Assembly (NCBI GenBank): GCA_922989275.2
Contig: OV277870.1
Coordinates: 48,604,356 to 48,668,355 of the forward strand
Origin: Gari tellinella
Lineage: Eukaryota > Mollusca > Bivalvia > Cardiida > Psammobiidae
DNA: 64,000 nucleotides
Reading direction: 5' to 3'
Under the pieces are notes generated by a model. The model did no database searches and was not told the origin of the DNA. It saw only the letters and a list, made by a program, of their open reading frames with translations. Below are positions 1-12,800 of the stretch, piece by piece; the stretch's first letter is position 1; every line of letters begins with the position of its first letter. The position numbers and the translations under genes were made by a program.

Positions 1-162
1 TTCTGCTTTACTTTCAACCTGCTTTTAGCTACACTCTGCCAGGATATAGCCTGCTTTTAGCTCCAATCTATAAGGATATAGGAAATATTCATTGCTGTGT
101 GAAGTGGAATTATTTTCTTCAGTGGAGGCATAAAAAGATGTATTTATGGGATACCGTGTTAA
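1..162. mobile_element. P1 MITE, right part (cut by window edge)
   Basis: Begins inside the right arm of core A and continues through the P1 right module to a decayed TTAA end. Positions 163-306 show nothing recognisable. Confidence 0.7.
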
Positions 163-306
163 GGTAGTATAACTGGTGCAATTTTTCTGGTGATTTCATT
201 GACAGAATGATCTATAACAAAGAGTTAGTTTGAACTTATTCAACTTGAGAGGTTCCAGCAGTCTACAATGTGTGCAAAGGCCAGTTGAGAGTAACCGTGG
301 TTATTT

Positions 307-755
307 ACTTACCCTAACATACTCTACCATGTGTTGTACAACGAATGAATGAATTTACCAGGGCTCCAGATAGGAGTAAGAAAACTGAGCAAATTCAACA
401 GTTTCTCACTCATTTCAGCACCTAATCCTATGATGTTACTACTCATCAGAATCGTCTCTTCGAGACGATTCTAATGAGTAGTGACACCATAGGGTTTAAT
501 ACAGAAATTAAGATTTTAGTTTTTGAAATACTCCCCTTATCTGGAGCTCTGATTTACTTACCCTAACATACTGCATCCTGTGCTGTAGAGAGGAATGAAT
601 GAATTTACTTACCCTAACATACTGCATCCTGTGTTGTAGAGAGGAATGAATGAATTTACTTACCCTAACATACTGCATCCTGTGCTGTAGAGAGGAATGA
701 ATGAATTTACTTACCCTAACATACTGCATCCTGTGCTGTAGAGAGGAATGAATGA
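307..755 (-). repeat. 51-bp tandem array duplicating exon-12 end and its splice donor
   Basis: Four contiguous units (709-755 partly in the exon, 658-708, 607-657, 556-606) and a diverged fifth (307-357) split off by an H6 MITE. Each holds the last 21 coding bases and a GTAAGT donor. The first four units stay open in frame, giving a 17-aa repeat [17 protein letters not shown]. Confidence 0.95.
359..551. mobile_element. H6 MITE with 6-bp target duplication
   Basis: Ends CAGGGCTCCAGATAG and CTTATCTGGAGCTCTG. Flanked by ATTTAC (353-358, 552-557). The interrupted 51-bp unit supplies the empty site, in which ATTTAC occurs once. Central hairpin around ATCGTCTCTTCGAGACGAT. Confidence 0.9.
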
Positions 756-813
756 GTCGAGTGTTGTCTGGAGTCATCTGATGGCCAGAAAAATGCTTCT
801 CCACCACTTTAGT
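715..813 (-). CDS. UBE4B: UBE4B exon 12 (last in window), alternative donors downstream
   Basis: Encodes [18 protein letters not shown] then [15 protein letters not shown], matching KVVEKYFSG..SLQHYLELGR of the family. The first donor is GTAAGT at 714-709. The 3' end of the exon plus its donor is tandemly repeated downstream, so the true exon end could also be at 664, 613 or 562, all in frame. Confidence 0.9.
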
Positions 814-3800
814 CTGTAAACATGGAGAAGATTTGGATATCGAGGGTTCGGCGCAAGAGGGGCGTAACTACATTTTTAAAAAATGTTCAGGAAGTGAAAA
901 AAACTAATTTATTTCTATAGATTGAAAGTTACATACATATTTACCATGTGTTTTGTTTTAAGATAATTTATTCTTTATGAAACATTAAAAAAAAATATTA
1001 AAATTTTACAAAATATTGTTATATTTAAAAAAATCTGACTTACGCCCTTATTGCATGCTTTTTCAAGGAAATCTGAAGAAATTTTATATGCAAGAAGGGC
1101 GTAAGTCAACTTAACCTTGGCCATAACTTTGGAACTACATGTGATAGAGACTTCATATTTGGCATGTGTATTCAACCCAATGAGCTCTTGAGGTCAACCC
1201 AACTTGGATCATGTCAGACCAAGGTCAAGGTCATTAAGGGATATTAGGCTTAATTTAATAAAAAAAATGTCATAACTTTGGGACAACATGTGATAGAGAC
1301 TCCATATTTGATATGTGTACTTGACTTCAGAAGCTCTTGAGCTCAGTACAAGTTAGATCATGTCATACAAAGGTCAAGGTCACATGCAGGGGGCATAGTA
1401 TTTCAGAAATACATCTTATTGATAATGTTTGACTTATGCTCTCGTTGCACATTTTTCCCAAGTACATCTGGCAGGACTGTTCTATTATATATTTTTCAGT
1501 TAAACTTAAGTTAAAAAGAAAAGTGAATTTTTATTACCTTTTATGCAAATAATAAAATGTACAACAGAATATGTACATGTATTGCTTGGGTTATTTTGAT
1601 GTACATTCAATGTATTTAATTAAGGACATTCACAGTTCTCCGGTTGAAAACATAATCAGACTTTCTCACCTGTGCCTCAATCAATTTAAAACTTCATTAA
1701 AGTGTTCAGTATCATTTGACATAGTGTACAATATGTCCTATAACTCTGAATATTTCACATATTTTGCCATTTATTTTGAAACATCACTCAAGTGAGCAGT
1801 ATAATCTGGATTACATACAGCAACAAGTCTTATCATTCTTTTTAAATTTGACAAGAGTTATGCCTCTTTTTACCTTCTACCACATATATATTATACTATC
1901 AATGTTGCTTATGTTATTTCTTCATGGATTTGATAAAATAGTAAGGAAGACTAATTTACAATCACCCACATTACTAAAATGACACAAGGCCTATAACTCT
2001 TTCACAAATATGAATTTCTTAGAAATTTGTCCTTAGTTCATTTTTTGTCCTCATTAGGGTTGAAACTACTCAAGCATTCAGTTATCATCTGACTTCAGTA
2101 TTTGTTTGTCAACACTTGACTTTGGGAGTGGGTTGGTACCCATTTAATTAGTGAAAATATGCTCTAAAACAACGTAAAATACTAGATTTGGACAAAAAAA
2201 TGAGTCGTAAAACTTTCATTTCGGGGGAAAATCCTGCCGTAAACAGCTCATTTTGGGAAAAAGTCCTTGTTTTCTTTTGGGAATGGTCCCCCCTCCCCCC
2301 AAAAAAAGACTGGTTTACATACAAGTCCTATACCTTTTTTTTTTTAACCTTTTCTACAGTTTTGCTCATTTCTACTACCTACATTGGATTTGAATAAAAG
2401 TTAAAAATTACTGTTCCTCAACACTATCCATGTGAAATGACATGGCCTATAACTCTTATCACAAACTATGCCCCTATGTACTCAGAATTTCTTTACAACT
2501 TGTAGACAGAAAAATAAGAACAGGCCTTATGTCCAATTTTATTATCAAGCATGCATACTGTTTATGGACAGCTTTCACTTTTACAAGTTACACTGGTCTG
2601 ATTTAAGTTACTGTGTCAAAAAATTATTAGTGGTTAACTTTTGTAACCAAAAATTTTCAACGAAAATGTGTGACAGTTGACTATATATTACAGTCGAATC
2701 AAAAAGAAGTACATGTCATGTGGACATATACCAACATGTGGAGCCAAATTAATTTGTTGCTTGTTATCTAAAAATGCCTATCTACTATGAATGCACAGGC
2801 CTCAACCAAATAAGGAAAACATGATTCTGGTGAAAATTGTGAAGGAGCTGACATCAAATGCTCTTAAACAGGCTGAACCAAGGTAAAACATCTGAAAAAT
2901 AGTTTGCAGCCATCATCCATGCAGTAGAATAAAGCAGATCCTGAAGAAATATGGCAAACTTCAGAATGCATTCTCTGTGAGAATGTTCTCTCATATAGTG
3001 ATAATCTGGCAAAGAGACTTGAGGTACCCAAATTGTTCAGTCAGAGCATGGCATCAGCTACAGTCAAAGGGTCTTATAGAGATGAGGAAGTTTGTGGAAT
3101 TTAGTAAGGAAGTTGAAAAGTTGACCAAAACTCTTTATGTAGGTTACAGACCCTGCATTGCTAAGGCAACAAAGGCCACCATAACAACACTTTACAGGGG
3201 CTCCTTCACATAAACTTGTACCCAAACCATGTACTTAATTATAATGGAGTATGATTACTAAATTAAAATCAAATGGTATCGAAAACAGCTCGGGTACAGA
3301 ATGTACATGTATACATATGAACTTGCCAAGAGATGATCAAGATCCATATATGATGCAAAGTTTCAACAAGTCACAGACTTATATGGGTCTGATTTCCCAA
3401 CAGCTCTGAACTTAATTTGAAATAGGATATGGTAAGAGCTCTTGAGCAAACTCAGTTCATAAAATGATGCCCTCTTCATAGTGGTGTCTAAGCTTCTCAA
3501 CCTGATACTGGTTTACCTGCTACAAGTGAGTGCTTAAAACTATTGGTATACAGAAGCAAGTCAAAACTGCACTTAAAGACATCTCCTGACAACCTTTTGG
3601 TCATAACACCCTGCCAGATAATTTCCTTGCAAAGAGCATGGGTCTTGTGGACATACCGTTAGCAAAGAACCATTGAAGCTTCTCATCTGAGACTCTACCT
3701 TTATATTTGATAGTTGGGTTAGAAATAACCATTGAAAATCAGTAGAGCATGAGTATAATCTGGACCTCACCAGGTAAACTGAGATTGTGCTGCACATGAT

Positions 3801-6800
3801 ATGCGCATGATTTGACAGTTTCACTGACACCTCCAGAACAATGGGCTGGTGGTCCCTCAATGGACTGAGGAAGATCAACACTGTGTCAGAAGAGACCTAA
3901 TTTAGCAAAGCTGCATAATGATATTATACACCTGCACAACAATAGAACAGGTGCTTTGAGTATAAACAAAGTTTCAATTTTGTTGAAGTGAATTTGTTGA
4001 GACCAGTGACCACAGATCTTCATTTGGTTGGGAAATTTCCAGTAGATCTAGGTATGTTTTATATCTGAAGAACCAAAACAACTGACTGGCAAAGTCTTAA
4101 CTCAGTCACCTATGAAACTTTAACAGGACAGATTCAATTCAGTTAAAGTCAATTTTTGACCAATAATAGTTTATTAAATAACAACATATTGCAAAATAAC
4201 AAACATTGGAGACACTGATCAGAGAGCTCCTGCAGGTCTTAGCTGTCTACATGTTCAGGGCCTGCACTGTTTGCATAGGGCAAGTGTACTTTTTGCAGAT
4301 ACACTGTTTGTTTGTGACAAGTATACTCATTGCTTCTAGGTTTGAATGTGTTTAAAGGGAAATTTAAGTTTTGAAAATATTAAAAACTGATAACTCTAAC
4401 ACTAAATCTGCCTAAAAAGTAGATCTTATATCACTAATATTCTAATACCTCACGCCCGAAAAGGAAATAGTGAGAGGTTTTGTAGACTGTTATAACCAAA
4501 TTCTGAACCCTAAAATATCTAAAAATGACATATATATTTACACATCCTGCCTCCAACACAAATTTAATGTACATAAAATGCAAACTGCCCTTATTCAAGA
4601 CTCAGGCGCCCCCATAAGCCACATTATGGCTGCCTTCTTTTCTCAAGTATAAGATTTAAACCTTTTTTTCACCTTAAAATTGAAAATATTTTGTCATGTC
4701 AGTGCTTAAGTAGACTGTTATGATGCAATAATATACTGTTGTGATGTCATAAAGAACATAATGCCATCATAAGATGACAACACAGCAGTTATTTGTTTAC
4801 TTAAGTCTGTATTGCAGGATAGATTGTAAGTCAACCAGATGTTTTTTAGCATGCAAGAAGGGCGTAAGTGGACTTACGCCCTTCTTGCGCTAAGATAATT
4901 TGGCAATCTGAGATACGCCCTTATTGCAATATCAAATTATTGATATAAATATCTGAAACTTTTTGTTTAAATTTATACAGCATATGAGTTTGACTAATAT
5001 AAGCTGAAAAATAAAAAAAAGTCATTTTTGGAAAAATATGTAGTTACGCCCCTCTTGCGCCGAGCCCTCGATATGTTATGGAGAGTAAATGGTAAAAAAG
5101 CATAATCCTGATTATCTACAGTACTGAAAAATCATCAAAAGAGCCAAGGTGGCCCTAAATCACTCACAAGCTATGGTTATAGTAACATTAACCTACTACC
5201 CCAACGCCTGTTTCCAGTTTTGAAAACTTGAGACTACTTAAAGCAAGTTGAAAGTAAAGCAGAACACATCTTTAGGTGCATTCTGCTTTACTTTCAGCCT
5301 GCTGTAGGCTACCACATGATAGGATATAGGAAATATTTTGTATGGTGCATATTCATTACTGTATAAAGTAATACTTTCCACTGTAGACGAATAAGTTGAA
5401 TTGATTAAGTTGGGTTTTACAGCACTGAGATACATGAAATGGTCATGTGGCACCAATGAATATATTGAAGGTGTAAAAAGGCGTATTTATGAGGTAATGG
5501 GTTAAAATAAACTAGGGATGTCAACGAATATCTGGATATCCGGATATCCGTATAGCACCGAATATCCGGATATTAATTTAGTATCCGAATATCTCTAAAC
5601 GAACTTGTGAGAACCTAAACGATTATTTCATAATCTGCATGAAGATACAGGTAGCGGTCAAACTGTTACATAATTACCGTTAATACCCATGGTCCCCATC
5701 GTAACATAGCGATAAATGCGCGTGTGGAGTGCCTATGACACCAGTTAAAACAACATGCGTGTAATTGCTGTGGTGTCTTTTGCCGCCGATTAAAGGTCTT
5801 TGTTTTGATAACGGCTGTCACAGTTTGCCTGGATCAACAGGGTAGCATGGGCTGCATTGTTTCGGACAATTATCACAGTTTACACAACCACCTCTTTAAT
5901 AAGAACATCAAGAGTTGTATTTCACTAACTTAAAGGTTAATTAGACATTTTCAAAACAGAAAGAAGTAAATAAATCAGTAATATGTTTATAGTAAATGCA
6001 TGAGTGTACATTTATGTGCAGTCTATATAACTGCGTAATTAGGCCATACCGTTGGGATATTCTTTTGTAGAACCTTCTGTCTGCTTTTCAAGCGTCTGAA
6101 CAAATGAAGGCGGGGTTTAGTTTGATTGACATGCACTCATTGCATGTAGCCTTTGACCCAGAGTTATCTGAGAATACCCAGATATCGGCGCTCGATTTGC
6201 ACAGTTAAAACTTTTGTTGTGTTTGAAATATTCGGAAACCTGCCCGATTACATCGTACTGATTGATATTCCAAAAAGTGTTACTAATATTTAAATTAAAC
6301 ACTACATGAATTTTCAATAAAGACGAGTTAGTAGACTATTTATATATTTTGATAAAGTTTTTCAACGAACTTCTTCTCTGAATAATGCGTCGTAGTAAAA
6401 GTAATAAAGTACACACAGAAACAATGGACGCGCCGTTAACGATTGCAAGTAAATAAATGTTTTAATAGTTGTTGCAAGTATGTAAAGTCTATTGAACACG
6501 GGGAGAATCTTGAAATCTATTCTGCCTAGAATTAATTTACAGACCCGCTTATTAAAGCGTTATGAAAGCTACACTGTTTAATAGATAACGGCAATTCAAT
6601 GGAGAAAAAAAAACTTCGTCACAAAAAAAACCCGAACAAACATTGTCTGGATACGATTTTTCCACCGCATTTATAAGTGAAAACAAAATATTTGATGCTT
6701 TAGAACAATCAACACTTACAGTTTTGCATTCTTAACATTGCCGTGGGTTCGACTCAATGCGAATATCCGGATATATCCGGATACCTCATACGGATATCCG

Positions 6801-9800
6801 AATAGTGATTTTGGTATTCGTTGACATCCCTAAAATAAACTAAAACTTGTTTAAGAAAAAAATAGTAAGAAAATTGTAATTTTCCTTACTATATTAGCCA
6901 ATGTAATAGTTCGTAAAATACTAGTAAATGTTCAAGGTGGGTGGAGTTTTATGCATGAGAAAGGGTTCAATAAGAAAGTCACTTACATTATCCTCTGCAA
7001 AAACACTCAATGCAAAGAATGGCCCTAGGAACGATAGCTTGGCCACCTCCATGCCTGCTGCCTGGGTAAATGTGTCTGGAAGCCAGTTGGAAAGACTAGA
7101 CATCTAAAACAACAAACAAACACATACAGTTCAAACTTCTACACATTCAGTGGAAAAATTGTTATTATGTCAAACATGTATTAACCCATTACCCCATAGT
7201 TGGTTTCTAGTTTCGAAGATAGGGGCCCACTTAAAGCAGGTTGAAAGTAAAGCAGAATGTGCCTTAAGGCACATTCTGCTTTACTTTCAGCCTGCTTTAA
7301 GTTTAAGCTACCATCTGCTAGAATAAGATTATTTTTCGTATGATTCATATTCATGACTGTTTAAACTGGAACTATTTTTTTTGGATGAAGGAATAATTTT
7401 GTAGCGTAAAAGGTGTATTTATGGGTTAATGGGTTTACCCATTGCTCCATAAATATGCCCTTTGTTCCTGTTTTTAAGAAAAACGTTCCACTTTAATTAC
7501 TTTATTCAGTCATGAATATGTAACCTTAGAAATATTTTCTGTATCCTAGCAGCCTTATAGCACATTCTGCTTTACTTTCAACCTGGTTTATCACCTATAA
7601 ACGGGCTATGGAGTTAAGAGTTAAGTGAAATTTGAACGAAGAAGACTAGTGATCTTTACAGAAAGGTGACAGCCTAATCCAGGACAACACTAAGGCAGAA
7701 AGCATCTAAAGGAGCTTTCCGTCTTACTTTGGTCCTGCATTAAACAGCAATCTGTCAAAGAATACATACTGTAAAACCGGTTTTATTCGCGAGAATATAA
7801 TTTACGCGTTAATTCGCGAATATCTCTAGTTTTGAAAATAGGTGACTTCTTAAAGCAGGTTGTAAGTAAAGCAGAATGTGCCTTAAGGCACATTCTGCTT
7901 TACTTTCAACCTGCTTTAAGATACCACCTGCTAGAAATATTGCATGATGTCGCGAATTAATACAAAATCGCATTTCGCGAAATATTCATGACGCAAAAAA
8001 ATATCTGTTTTACAGTACCTACATACTTTTTTCATAATTCTAGGTGATTGCTCAATACAAGTTTGACTCTACAACTTACAGCAAAAGTGTTTGAAAATGT
8101 GGACTTTCAATTAAAATTTGAATAACAAATGATTTAGAGCCTGATCAGACACTGAACGAATTGGAATATCATCTGGTTCAAAACTGTTTGCAATACATTT
8201 AATCATTTTATTACATAGAGGATATTGTTTTTTTCAATATAAGATACAAAATTTAATCCATTGAGTGAACATCAGACGTTATATTTTCACGAGTGGCGAA
8301 GCCTCGAGTGAAAATATAACAGTCTGATGTTCATGAAATGGATTAAATTCGATCTTATACTGAAAAAATACAATTATTCTATTTATTTATGCTTTTAAGC
8401 CACTTTTTAAACGTAATTGTTCGACAATTGTGAAAGCGAAAGTACATTATTTACCCCGTGTTGAGCCCCGAGTTTACATCGAACACATTAACGAAACAGT
8501 TTCCCGTACGATGACGTCACTTATTTATTGATTTGACGCCATCCGAATTACGTCGTTGCTCCCGATTCTGGATTTGTGTTCTTCCGTTGAGTGGTTCGCG
8601 ACAAATCGGACTGCCGGAATTTAACGATAAGACACGATTGACTACGATTTTAGGGGAGCCCTACGGGGAAAACGGCGATTGGTGATAATCCACTGCAGTG
8701 GATTACCAAGTGATAATCCACTGTTATTTTCCGATAATCCACCGAAAAGCATAAATAAAAATACATTTGTTGGTAAAGAATAATGAATTCCTCCCTGTAT
8801 TGATATCCACTGATTTTCAGGAAGTTTGAATTCAAATCTTATTGAGTTACCTACCAGATTACATATAGGCCTTAGGTTTCCACATTTAACTTCCACAAGT
8901 TCACTGAGCACTGAGAGAACGTCTCTGTATTCATCGTTGTCAAGGGAAAGAGTTGATATCAGTCTATGCATGCTCTGTAATACTGGCACAAATACCTGTC
9001 AACACATATACACAAACTATACAATCTTACTCAGGCTGTTAGGCTTTTTTTTTTTAACTCTTTCAACACTAAGTAATTCTTATGGGTTATTAGGTTCCCC
9101 TGTGGATCATTCTAGTAACCAAAACATGAACCAATGTGCTTGGAATTCAGAGTAGTTTTTTAAATAGTGGTTTTAATTAGCAAACAGTGAAGATCCAGAT
9201 CAGAGGGCTCCTATAGGAGCCCTCTGATCTGGGTCTTCACTGTTTGCAAATGTAATAAGTTTATTTTAAACAGGTCCATGCTGTCATGAGCATCAGGCCA
9301 TTCTAGGTCAACTGATGGAATGTACCAAACCATGCTAGATCATGGTTCAAAACCAACTGCCAGTTGATGAGAATTACCATTCTGTCTATGTAGACTTAAA
9401 ATATTGACCTACATTGACCCGAAATCATTAAAAACTTACTATCTTAAATAACTTAAGGAATTTAAAGCAGGTTACTGCTTAAAGCAAAATGAAAGTTAAG
9501 TAGAAAACTCCTTTAGGAGCTTTCTGCTTTACAGTCATCTTGCTTTAAGCTGCGACCTGTATTTATCAGCATAAATGAATATTCATTTTAAGTGCTTATG
9601 GAGAGGAACGGATAAAGGCAAAATCTGGCAATTAACCCTTAGCCTGCCACTCACGACTATAGCTGCATATGCAAACAGCTTGGATCCGGATGAGACGCCG
9701 AGTAACTCGGCCTCTCATCCGGATCCAAGCTGTTTGACACTCGGACAACATTTTCAGCAATTTTGAGCAACTTTGAAGCACTTTGAAACTTGAAGCAGAC

Positions 9801-12800
9801 GAGAAATATAGCAAACGACAATTTATTTGGCGGGCTAAGGGTAAATTGAAAGGAAAGGGTGTACTCTTTACATTCTAACATTAAAACCCTAATTACTATT
9901 GCAAACAATTTAGAATCTGAACAGGACCAAAACACTCTGATCCTAGTTTGAAATGAAATGACAGGATGTTCTCAATTAAGAACAGTTACAGATGATAATT
10001 GTTGCCCCTTCACTTTTACCTGTATTAAAATTGCTGTCTGCTTTTGTTTTCAAATTTAGATTTTCCAAAAAACTGCCTAAAGAAATTAGGATATAAGCAT
10101 CAATCAGTGAGATGCAGCCAGGGATTAAACCCATTACCCCATAAATATGCCTTTTTACACCTGTAATTTGTTCCTCCACTCAAGAAAATATTTCCAATTT
10201 ATACTGTTACAAATAAGAATCCTAAGACATATTTTCTATATTCTAGCAGATAATAGCTTAAAACAGGCTGAAAGTAAAGCAGAATGCGCCTTAAGGCGCA
10301 TTCTGCTTTATTTTCAACCTGCTTTAAGTGGTCATATATCTTGTAAACCAGAAACATGCTATGGGGTAATGGGTTAAACCCATACTTAAAACCAAACCTC
10401 TATCTACTGAGCTCAATAGGCTGGTAGTTTGGATTCAGACCAGGTAACAAAACAGTACAGACCTGATCTGGGTCTACACTGTTTGCATAGGACAAGTGTA
10501 CATTTCACAGGTACAACATAAGTATTAGAATGCATATAATCATTGCTAGGGTTGAATGAGTTGACAGGGATTCTAAAACAGCAGCTGTCTATTGAGAACA
10601 TGACACAGAACATGTACAGTAAAACCTCTCTAATACGACAATGGAAATGTACGCTTATTGACAGCATTAAAGACAGGTGACAGCTTAAAGCATGATGAAA
10701 GTGAAGCAGAAAGCTCCTACAGGAGCTTTCTGCTTTACTTTCATCTTGCTTTAAGCAGATACCTGGATAAAAACTTTGAAAATGTTATCTCATGTAGTGG
10801 TCTATTAGACCTCTCTTACTAGAGAGGTTTTACTGTACATCTTTCCTTACCTTTCTGAAACTATCCTGATCTTTGTGTGTTGTTATAATCAGCTCAGATA
10901 AAAACCCGCGGGGAAGATTATGGGACAATAGGTAAGGTAGTAGGTAGGAGATTTCAGCGTGAGATCTGGAACAGTAGGAACAAAATTTAGACAATCCTCA
11001 CATGAATACATAAAAAGCAGTTTCTATTTAACCCTTTCAAAGTCAAATTTAACTACTCAATCATTTGATACAGATAGACAATGTTGGGTACAGCAGTCTT
11101 TGAAAAAGTTTATTATGCTGATAAATCCATATTTTGAGAATATCATTTTCTTCTAAACGCAGCACAAAATTTTACTTACATTCAGGTACAGCATTATGTG
11201 GCATCTGATATTGATTCCAAATGTTTGCAAAAGCAAATTTAGCTACCTAGGATGGTGAAAAGGTTAAACTTAATTCAGTAAAGCAGTCATTGAGACGGAC
11301 TGCAGCTGAATGTAGGACACAAGTTTGGCCTTTCTTTGTTTTGTTCTCATGATCATTCAGGTTTTCTCAAGCTCAAATGAATGCTGATTTATATGTCTTT
11401 TCAGGGTATTTGAGCCCCTTGAATATTTTAATTAAGGTTCATTTATTCTACAGAAATTATTTTTTAATTTTAATACCGAAAAAGCATTCCCTGTACATTA
11501 TCGACATACTTTTTTTTTTTATCATTTAATTGTTTAAGTTGTGCACGTTCCTAAACCAGAGCAAGATTTTGAAATGACATCATCATTTTGGCCCACGATT
11601 TCAGATCAGCACATGATCTAGGACCAACCTACGATTTGAGTCTTACATACATGCATCACTTGGGATTAAATGGGTTAATCAGTTGTCCCTCACTGCTAGC
11701 AGAGCTCCAGATAAGAGGGAGTAAACTGAACATATCAAACATATTCTCACTCATGTCAGCACCAAATCCTATCGTGTAACTACTCATTTGAGTTGTTTCA
11801 AAGAGATAATTCTAATGAGTAGTGACACCATAGGGTTTAATGCAGACACAAAGATTTCAGTTTCTGAAATACTTCCCTTATCTGGAGCTATGTGCTAGGA
11901 TTATGAATCAACATACCTAGGTTGGGTGAGCCCTCCCTGAAGTACTAAAGATGTGTGACAAACACACTGGCTCCTGGCTGAAGACAACATGTTACTCATA
12001 GGTGGTACACTGGCTCTCTGAAATACATACAAAACATGTACAGTAAAACCTCGCTATTACCACCACTAAAACAAAGGCTAATTGATTGTATAATAGAGAG
12101 GTGACAGCTTAAATCAATGTGACAGTGAAACAGAAAGCTCCTAAGGAGGTTTTACTGTACACTGACTCTCTGAAATATATACAAGTACAAACCATACATC
12201 AGGTTTCATTGACTTATATTCATTATTGTACTGTTCAGAAGCTTTGCTGCAGACAGACCGACAAAGTGGCAACCTTAAGTTCCTACCAATCCTTGAGGTA
12301 CCATAAACATTTTCCTGAAGCTGCTGGGTAGTCACAGTATATGGTAACACAGGATTTATCAAAATATGAAAGAAACAAATTCCAGATGGGAGCTTAAAAT
12401 ATGGAAGAAACAATTTCCAGATGGGAGCTTAAAGCAGGCTTAACCCTTTACCCCATAGCCTGTTTCTAATTTTGAAGACAGGTGACCACTTAAAGCTGGT
12501 TGAAAGTAAAGCAGAATGTGCCTTAAGGCACATTCTGCTTTATTTTCAGCCTGCTTTAAGCTCAAATCTGCTAGGCTATATAAAATATTTGTAATGGTAA
12601 TTGTTCATGAGGGTATCAACTGGAATTATTTTCTTCAGTAGAGGAATAAATTAAATACACTAAAAGTCGCTTCTATGGGGGAAAGGGTTAATTAAAGTAA
12701 AGCAGAATGGATAAATGGTCAACAAACCTTGGGAGCTGTCCTCTCCTCCTGGGCCACCCTCTCATAACTGTCCACTAAATAGTTGATCATGTCTACCTCT

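Larger units (their letters stand above)
841..5070. mobile_element. 4.2 kb non-coding element with inverted termini, unclassified
   Basis: Ends are inverted copies starting CGAGGG(T/C)TCGGCGCAA, about 33 bp with one mismatch, flanked by ATAT (837-840, 5071-5074). The motif GCAAGARGGGCGTAA recurs near both ends (853, 1042, 1091; 4855, 4873, 4909, 5044), suggesting iterated protein-binding sites. No ORF above about 100 aa. Most of 1400-4850 is AT-rich with nothing I recognise. Confidence 0.7.

Noticed and set aside
307..755. CRISPR-like array
   Set aside because: Units are contiguous without spacers, coding in part, in an animal intron-exon context.
508..807. 99-codon open frame with four peptide repeats as a separate gene
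   Set aside because: It is UBE4B exon 12 read through its tandemly repeated donor; better described as exon plus array.
2977..3881. Decayed gene inside the 4.2 kb element
   Set aside because: Frames of 78 and 102 codons gave no motif in either strand; a remnant transposase cannot be excluded but is not supported.
8642..8989. 115-codon minus frame taken whole as a protein
   Set aside because: Only 8855-8995 is conserved; GTAGGT follows CNL, so the rest is intron.
9575..9935. Overlapping ORFs on both strands across hairpin cores
   Set aside because: Palindromes translate alike on both strands; these and similar frames (12141, 33845, 44011, 60419) are repeat shadows.
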